Shown here: positions 59,302 through 64,000 of the stretch, piece by piece | Position numbering within the stretch: position 1 is the first letter of the stretch | Layout: every line of letters begins with the position of its first letter | DNA from: Bradyrhizobium sp. Rc3b | Lineage (GTDB): Bacteria > Pseudomonadota > Alphaproteobacteria > Rhizobiales > Xanthobacteraceae | DNA: 64,000 nt | Reading direction: 5' to 3' | NCBI RefSeq assembly: GCF_900114915.1 | Contig: NZ_FOUS01000012.1 | Location: 186,001 to 250,000, forward strand | Notes under the pieces: generated by a model | The model's database searches: none | The model's input: only the letters and a program-made list of their open reading frames with translations | Told to the model about the DNA's origin: nothing | Translations under genes and position numbers: made by a program

Positions 59302-60471
59302 TCAGTACGAGCGCGGCATGCCGAGCACATGCTCGGCGACGAAGGAGAGCACGAGGTTGGTCGAGATCGGTGCCACCTGATAGAGCCGCGTCTCGCGGAA
59401 CTTGCGCTCGACGTCGTATTCCTCGGCGAAGCCAAAGCCGCCATGGGTCTGGATGCAGGCGTTCGCCGCTTCCCAGGACGCATCCGCCGCCAGCATTTTT
59501 GCCATGTTGGCCTCCGCGCCGCAGTCGAGCCCGGCCTCGTATTTGCGGGTGGCTTCCTTCACCATCAATTCGGCCGCGCGCATCGAGGCATAGGCCTTGG
59601 CGATCGGGAACTGGATGCCCTGATTCTGGCCGATTGGCCGGCCGAACACGCTGCGCTCCTTGGCGTAGTTCGTTGCCTTGGCGATGAACCATTTGGCGTC
59701 GCCGACGCATTCCGCCGCGATCAAAATGCGCTCGGCATTCATGCCGGAGAGGATGTAGCGAAACCCCTTGCCTTCCTCGCCGATCAGGTTCTCCGCCGGC
59801 ACCTTCATGTCGGTAAAGAACACTTCGGTGGTGGCATGGTTCATCATGGTGCGGATCGGGCGGATCTCGAGGCCGTTGTTCTTGGCCTCGCGCATGTCGA
59901 CGATGAACACCGACAGTCCGTCGGTGCGCTTCTTGGCCTGCTCCTTCGGCGTGGTGCGCGCCAGCAGCACCATCAGGTCTGAATGCTCGGCGCGGCTGGT
60001 CCAGATCTTCTGGCCGTTGACGATGTAGCTGTCGTTGCCATCCTTGCGCGCGAAGGTCTTCAGCGAGGAGGTGTCGGTGCCGCTGGTCGGCTCGGTGACG
60101 CCGAAGGCCTGCAGGCGCAATTCGCCGCTGGCGATCTTCGGCAAATATTTCGCCTTCTGCTCCGCATTGCCGTGCCGCAGCACGGTGCCCATCGTGTACA
60201 TCTGGGCATGGCAGCCGCCGCCGTTGCAGCCGGCGCGCTGGATCTCTTCCAGGATCGCCGCGGCCGCCGAGAGCTTCAGCCCCGCACCGCCATATTCCTC
60301 GGGGATCAGCACCGAGAGATAGCCGGCCGCTGTCAGCGCGTCGACGAAGGCCTTGGGATAGGCCATCTCGCGATCGAGCTTGCGCCAATATTCGCCGGGG
60401 AACTGGGCGCAGAGCTTTGCGACGGCTTCACGGATGTCGGCGTAATCTTCGGTGTGGTGTTCTTCACTCAT
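59302..60471 (-). CDS. acyl-CoA dehydrogenase with an isovaleryl-type alternative base position
   Basis: The 389-residue flavoenzyme has the complete FAD motif FGVTEPTSGTDTSSL and DSYIVNGQKIWTSRAEHSDLMVLL. At the canonical YEGT position it has VAPIST (P368), so the MCAD-type glutamate is missing. A glutamate in GMNAERILIAAE is at the position used by isovaleryl-CoA dehydrogenase, so the enzyme can still be active. First gene of the operon with the CoA transferase and hydratase, and divergent from a LysR gene. It would introduce a double bond into the CoA ester made by the transferase. Confidence 0.9.
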   Translation of the reverse strand: MSEEHHTEDYADIREAVAKLCAQFPGEYWRKLDREMAYPKAFVDALTAAGYLSVLIPEEYGGAGLKLSAAAAILEEIQRAGCNGGGCHAQMYTMGTVLRHGNAEQKAKYLPKIASGELRLQAFGVTEPTSGTDTSSLKTFARKDGNDSYIVNGQKIWTSRAEHSDLMVLLARTTPKEQAKKRTDGLSVFIVDMREAKNNGLEIRPIRTMMNHATTEVFFTDMKVPAENLIGEEGKGFRYILSGMNAERILIAAECVGDAKWFIAKATNYAKERSVFGRPIGQNQGIQFPIAKAYASMRAAELMVKEATRKYEAGLDCGAEANMAKMLAADASWEAANACIQTHGGFGFAEEYDVERKFRETRLYQVAPISTNLVLSFVAEHVLGMPRSY

Positions 60472-60520
60472 GGCGTTTCCAGTTCTTAGCGGCAGTTAAG
60501 ATAACGCCGGCCGATCCTCA

Positions 60521-60540
60521 GGCGTTGTGAAAACAACGCC
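60521..60540. promoter_or_regulatory. LysR operator candidate between the acyl-CoA operon and the LysR gene
   Basis: GGCGTTGT at 60521-60528 and ACAACGCC at 60533-60540 are exact complements around GAAA. It lies about 50 bases before each divergent start. The dyad has the GTTGT-ACAAC form and length of LysR-family recognition sites. Confidence 0.65.
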
Positions 60541-60596
60541 AGCCCCCTATGCTCATTTGTTATAGCGTATGGAGTAGCCTTCCAGGATTGGCAAGC

Positions 60597-61517
60597 ATGG
60601 ATTTCCGGCAGCTCAGGACCTTCAGTTGCGTGGCGGAGCTCGGCAGCCTCTCCAAGGCCTCCGACACGTTGCGCGTGGCGCAGCCGGCGCTCTCCCGGCA
60701 GATCAAGCTGCTGGAACATGAGCTGCGAACTGAACTCTTCACCCGCAACGGCCGCGGCATGGTGTTGACCGAAGCCGGCCGGCTGCTGCTGGCGCGCACC
60801 TCCGGCATCGTGCGGCAGATCGACCAGATCCGCGACGACATCCAGTCGTCCAAGGGGCCGCCGTCGGGCCAGGTCGTGCTTGGCCTCGTTCCAACCGTGA
60901 GCTGCGTGCTGTCGGCGCGCTTTGCGCGGCGCTGCGTCGAAAAATTCCCCGGCATCTCGCTGCGCATCGTCGAGAGCTACAGCGGCCATCTCGTCGAATG
61001 GCTGCATCGCGGCGAGATGGATCTCGCCATCCTCTACGGCCGCTCCGCCGATCTGCATCTCAACGTCGAGAGCCTGGGGCGCGACAACATCGTGGCGGTC
61101 GGCCCGCGCGGCTGCGGCCTCGCGCGCAAGAAGAGCGTCGACATCGGCTGGCTGCTCCGGCAACGGCTGGTGCTGCCCAGTCATTCCCACGGCCTCCGCG
61201 CGCTGATCGAGCACGCGGCCGCCCAGCGCAAGATCAAGCTCGACGTCCAGCTCGAGGCGGATTCGTTTCGCGTGCTGACGAGCCTGGTCGAGAAGGGCCT
61301 CGGCTTCGCGCTGCTGCCGCCGTCGTCGGTCCACGGCGAGGTCGCGGAGGGACGGCTGGAAACCGCGCCGGTATCCAAGCCGATGACACGCGAGCTCATT
61401 TTCGCTTCTCCAATCGACCGCCCGGTCTCGACGGCCTCGCTCGCCGTCACGGCGCTGCTGCGCGAGGAAGTCGCGGCCTGCCGCAAGGAAGGCGTCTGGG
61501 ACATCAAATTGAGTTAG
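60597..61517 (+). CDS. LysR-family transcriptional regulator
   Basis: The 306-residue protein has the LysR N-terminal winged helix (MDFRQLRTFSCVAELGSLSKASDTLRVAQPALSRQIKLLE, about 1-60) and a periplasmic-binding-like effector domain with SSKGPPSGQVVLGLVPT at its start and EKGLGFALLPPS. ATG 60597 matches the family start; the frame is open 16 residues upstream without homology. It is divergent from the acyl-CoA dehydrogenase operon with a dyad between, so it most likely controls that operon in response to a pathway intermediate. Confidence 0.94.
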   Translation: MDFRQLRTFSCVAELGSLSKASDTLRVAQPALSRQIKLLEHELRTELFTRNGRGMVLTEAGRLLLARTSGIVRQIDQIRDDIQSSKGPPSGQVVLGLVPTVSCVLSARFARRCVEKFPGISLRIVESYSGHLVEWLHRGEMDLAILYGRSADLHLNVESLGRDNIVAVGPRGCGLARKKSVDIGWLLRQRLVLPSHSHGLRALIEHAAAQRKIKLDVQLEADSFRVLTSLVEKGLGFALLPPSSVHGEVAEGRLETAPVSKPMTRELIFASPIDRPVSTASLAVTALLREEVAACRKEGVWDIKLS

Positions 61518-61646
61518 ATGCGCTGACGTCGTAGAACAGTCAGGCGCCGCCTTGCCTTCGCATCTGGCGCGAGCTGTCATGCCGAAATTTTATAGCTGCG
61601 GTGCGAGCTCTAGGGGCGTTCGGAGCGCGCTCTTTATTCACACTCG

Positions 61647-61754
61647 GTGTCATTGCCCGCGAAGGCGGGCAATCCAGTATTCCAGAGGCCGCGCGGCTAG
61701 AATCGAGAAGCCGCGGCGTACTGTCATGCCCCGCCTTCGCGGGGCATGACAGTG
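61647..61754. repeat. palindromic intergenic repeat, family H copy 2
   Basis: GTGTCATTGCCCGCGAAGGC at the left and GCCTTCGCGGGGCATGACAG at the right pair; AATCCAGTATTCCAGAGGCCGCG and CGCGGCGTACTG pair inside. It fills the middle of the 61518-61797 gap between LysR and the convergent P450 gene; the rest of that gap shows nothing else. Confidence 0.75.
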
Positions 61755-61797
61755 GAGATTGAGGAGATCGATTGCCCCAGGGCAGTCGATTAGCAGC

Positions 61798-63072
61798 CTA
61801 CCCCGGAATCCTGACCGGCAGCGTCTCGTACCCCTTGATGAAGCTCGAATAGATCCGCTTGGGCTCGCCGACCACCTCGATGCGGTCGAAGCGTTTCAGC
61901 ATCTCTTCCCAGACGATGCGCAGCTGCAGCTCGGCGAGGCGCATGCCGACGCAGCGGTGGATGCCGAAGCCGAAGGAGAGGTGGGTGCGCGGGCGCGGGC
62001 GGTCGATGATGAAGTCGTTCGGCCTGTCGAACATCTCCTCGTCGCGGTTGCCGGAGACGTACCACATCACGACGCGGTCGCCCTTCCTGATGTGCTTGCC
62101 GCCGACCTCGGTGTCTTGCAACGCGGTGCGGCGCATATGCGCCAGCGGCGTCTGCCAGCGGATCACTTCGGGCACCATGGAGTCGATCAGCTCCGGATTG
62201 GCGCGTAGCCTGTCGTATTGCTCCGGGTTCTCGTTCAGCGCCAGCACCGAGCCGGTCATGGTGTTGCGCGTGGTATCGTTGCCGCCGACGATGAGCAGGA
62301 TGATGTTGCCCATGAGGTTGTCGGGGTCCATGTGCCGCGTGGCGTCGTTGTGGGCCATCAGCGACAGCAGATCGTTGCGCGGCGCCGAATTGACGCGCTC
62401 GTTCCACAGCTTGGACATGTAGGCGTAGCACTCGTCCATCTCGCGGCGGCGTTCCTCGGCGGAGGCGACGATGCCGCTCTTGGGCAGCGCGGTCGAAACA
62501 TCCGACCAGCGCGTCAGCTTGCGCCGCTCCTCCCAGGGGAAGTCGAACAGGGTCGCCAGCATCTGCGTCGTCAGCTCGATCGAGACGCGCTCGACGAAAT
62601 TGAAGGTCTCGTTGCGCGGCAGATTGTCGAGCACCGTCTGCGAGCGCTGGCGGATCAGCTTTGCCAGCTCGTCCAGATGTGTCGGCGTGAACATCGGCGA
62701 CACCGTCTTGCGCTGCGACGAATGCCTGGGCTGGTCCATCGCGATGAAGCTCGGATAGTCGTAGCCTTCCGGCACGTCGCGGATCGAGATGCCGCCGAGC
62801 GTAGAGTCCGAGGAGAAGATGCCGTGATTGGTGTCGACATGCATGATGTCGTTGTACTTCACCACCGACCAGTACGGTTCGATCGGCGCGTTGGTGCAGT
62901 AATGCACCGGCTCTTCCTTGCGCAGTCGCTCGAACCACGGCCACAGCGTGTCGTCCTGGAACAGCCGGGGCGCGCCGGGGTGGAATTGGGACAACGGCGT
63001 CGCATAGGCCTCCTCGCGGGCCCTGCGCATGCGTTCGGCCTTGTCCACTTTAACCGGCGCTTGGATGTTCAT
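61798..63072 (-). CDS. cytochrome P450, CYP153-like, copy 1
   Basis: The 424-residue P450 has the I-helix GGNDTT (about 263-268), ExxR in EVIRW (E302, R305), and the haem loop FGFGIHRCVG with C374. The segments RWQTPLAHMRRTAL and VVMWYVSGNRDEE are those I associate with CYP153 enzymes, which hydroxylate alkane or fatty-acid ends using ferredoxin and ferredoxin reductase. I assign the family from memory of motifs and am moderately confident. ATG 63072 has TTGGAG upstream. No redox partner genes are in the window. The paralogue 170 bases upstream on the same strand shares most motifs. Confidence 0.9.
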   Translation of the reverse strand: MNIQAPVKVDKAERMRRAREEAYATPLSQFHPGAPRLFQDDTLWPWFERLRKEEPVHYCTNAPIEPYWSVVKYNDIMHVDTNHGIFSSDSTLGGISIRDVPEGYDYPSFIAMDQPRHSSQRKTVSPMFTPTHLDELAKLIRQRSQTVLDNLPRNETFNFVERVSIELTTQMLATLFDFPWEERRKLTRWSDVSTALPKSGIVASAEERRREMDECYAYMSKLWNERVNSAPRNDLLSLMAHNDATRHMDPDNLMGNIILLIVGGNDTTRNTMTGSVLALNENPEQYDRLRANPELIDSMVPEVIRWQTPLAHMRRTALQDTEVGGKHIRKGDRVVMWYVSGNRDEEMFDRPNDFIIDRPRPRTHLSFGFGIHRCVGMRLAELQLRIVWEEMLKRFDRIEVVGEPKRIYSSFIKGYETLPVRIPG

Positions 63073-63098
63073 CGTCGTGGCTCCAATTGGTTGTCTGA

Positions 63099-63210
63099 CC
63101 TCTCCCGCTTGCGGGAGAGGTCGGCGCGTAGCGCCGGGTGAGGGTTTTCTCCGGATTGTCCCGTTGCGGAGATACCCTCTCCCCAGCCCTCTCCCGCAAG
63201 CGGGAGAGGG
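63099..63210. repeat. palindromic intergenic repeat, family D copy 3, between the P450 genes
   Basis: CCTCTCCCGCTTGCGGGAGAGG on the left and CCTCTCCCGCAAGCGGGAGAGG on the right are the paired ends. It resembles 45681-45819 closely, including GTCCCxTTGCGGAGA. It fills the gap between the two P450 genes. Confidence 0.85.
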
Positions 63211-63241
63211 GGCGCAGCATTGTCGTGGCATAGTTCGCAAC

Positions 63242-64000
63242 TCACGCCGCGATCTTCACCGGCAGCTCTTCCAGACCCTTCACGAAACTCGAATAGACCC
63301 GCTTGGGTTCGCCGACCACATCAATATGGTCGAACCGCCTAAGGATTTCTTCCCAAATAATCTTGAGCTGGAGTTCGGCAAGCCGCAATCCCACGCAGCG
63401 GTGGATGCCGAAGCCGAAGGACAGATGCGTGCGCGGGCGGGCGCGGTCGATGATGAATTCGTAGGGCTTCTCGATCGCCTCCTCGTCGCGGTTACCCGAG
63501 ACGTACCACATCACGACTTTGTCACCTTTCTTGATCTCTTTGCCCCGGAACTCGAAGTCCGTGAGCGCGGTGCGCCGCATATGCGCCAGCGGCGTCTGCC
63601 AGCGGATTACTTCGGGCACGAAACTGTCGAGCAATGCGGGGTTCTCGCGCAGCTTGCGATACTGTTCCGGATGCTGGCTCAGCGCGTGGAGCGAGCCCGA
63701 CATGGTGTTGCGCGTCGTGTCGTTGCCGCCGACGATCAAAAGCACGAGATTGCCGAGGAAGTTCTTGGCGTCCATGTCGCGCGTCGCGGCGCCATGCGCC
63801 ATCATCGACAACAGATCGCTCTTCGGCGGCTGCGCGATGCGCTCCTTCCACAGCCGTGCGAAATAGCTGGCACATTCGGTCAGCTCGGCCTGACGCTCGT
63901 CTTCGGTGGCGACGAGGCCGTCGGGGCCGGGGATGGTGGTGGCGATGTCGGACCAGCGCGTCAGCTTGCGGCGGTCCTCCCAGGGAAAGTCGAACAGCAC
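63242..64000 (-). CDS. cytochrome P450, CYP153-like, copy 2 (N-terminus outside window)
   Basis: Only the C-terminal 252 residues are present; the reading frame runs open to the window edge, so the start lies beyond position 64000. It has GGNDTT, EVIRW, and the haem loop FGFGIHRCVG, and is a clear paralogue of the 61798 product with long identical stretches (for example RWQTPLAHMRRTAL and MWYVSGNRDEE). Differences cluster between the B'-F region and the C-terminal tail. Arrangement in tandem suggests a local duplication and possibly different chain-length preference. Confidence 0.92.
   Translation of the reverse strand: MLFDFPWEDRRKLTRWSDIATTIPGPDGLVATEDERQAELTECASYFARLWKERIAQPPKSDLLSMMAHGAATRDMDAKNFLGNLVLLIVGGNDTTRNTMSGSLHALSQHPEQYRKLRENPALLDSFVPEVIRWQTPLAHMRRTALTDFEFRGKEIKKGDKVVMWYVSGNRDEEAIEKPYEFIIDRARPRTHLSFGFGIHRCVGLRLAELQLKIIWEEILRRFDHIDVVGEPKRVYSSFVKGLEELPVKIAA

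Overview
The window is GC-rich, densely coded alphaproteobacterial chromosome. Lrp-regulated putA, a CYP153-like P450 pair, SorAB sulfite dehydrogenase, many acyl-CoA enzymes and above all the style of the intergenic palindromic repeats suggest Bradyrhizobium or a close relative in the Nitrobacteraceae. This is a judgement from gene content and recall, not a database match. I see no rRNA, tRNA, CRISPR array, prophage or recognisable transposase. About 52 protein genes are supported, two of them cut by the window ends.

Layout. 1-6.2 kb: acyl-CoA ligase (5' cut), a single-chain biotin-dependent acyl-CoA carboxylase and an AcoR-type sigma-54 activator. 6.3-9.8 kb: flavin reductase plus luciferase-like monooxygenase, divergent from dgoK-dgoA. 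9.9-15.1 kb: poxB, an internally duplicated membrane protein, a double-hotdog thioesterase, a small unknown and an amidase. 15.1-16.3 kb: a gene-free block of palindromic repeats and a long structured element. 16.3-28.3 kb: tex, a Gly/His-rich secreted protein beside a two-component system, an HtrA-like pseudoprotease coupled to a LuxR-type regulator, a Tat-exported VOC protein with a DapA-family aldolase, an active HtrA and an orphan molybdenum hydroxylase subunit. 28.5-31.8 kb: a crotonase-fold/acyl-CoA dehydrogenase operon. 32-37.4 kb: lemA with two TPM-domain genes and three unknown envelope proteins. 37.5-43.3 kb: GST, CoA transferase, putA and its divergent Lrp-type regulator. 43.5-49.5 kb: cold-shock protein, sorAB, a redox-type adenylate cyclase and a GT-C glycosyltransferase. 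49.6-55.3 kb: ycjF-ycjX, a PAQR protein, two SDRs and a MarR regulator. 55.5-61.5 kb: benzoylformate decarboxylase-like enzyme, then a hydratase/CoA-transferase/acyl-CoA dehydrogenase operon with a divergent LysR gene. 61.8-64 kb: two tandem P450 genes, the second cut by the window end.

Much of the content is catabolic: acyl-CoA activation, carboxylation, dehydrogenation, hydration and CoA transfer, with local regulators (AcoR, LuxR, Lrp, MarR, LysR) beside their likely targets. The intergenic DNA is unusually full of palindromic repeats, at least eight families and about 20 copies. Some supply start or stop codons of neighbouring genes, and two direct copies bracket the marR-SDR pair.

The least ordinary items are the cytosolic HtrA-like pseudoprotease coupled to a LuxR regulator, the three-module (SdhC-like anchor, ferredoxin, cyclase) adenylate cyclase, the acyl-CoA enzymes that lack canonical catalytic glutamates, and the long structured repeat near 15.4-15.9 kb.
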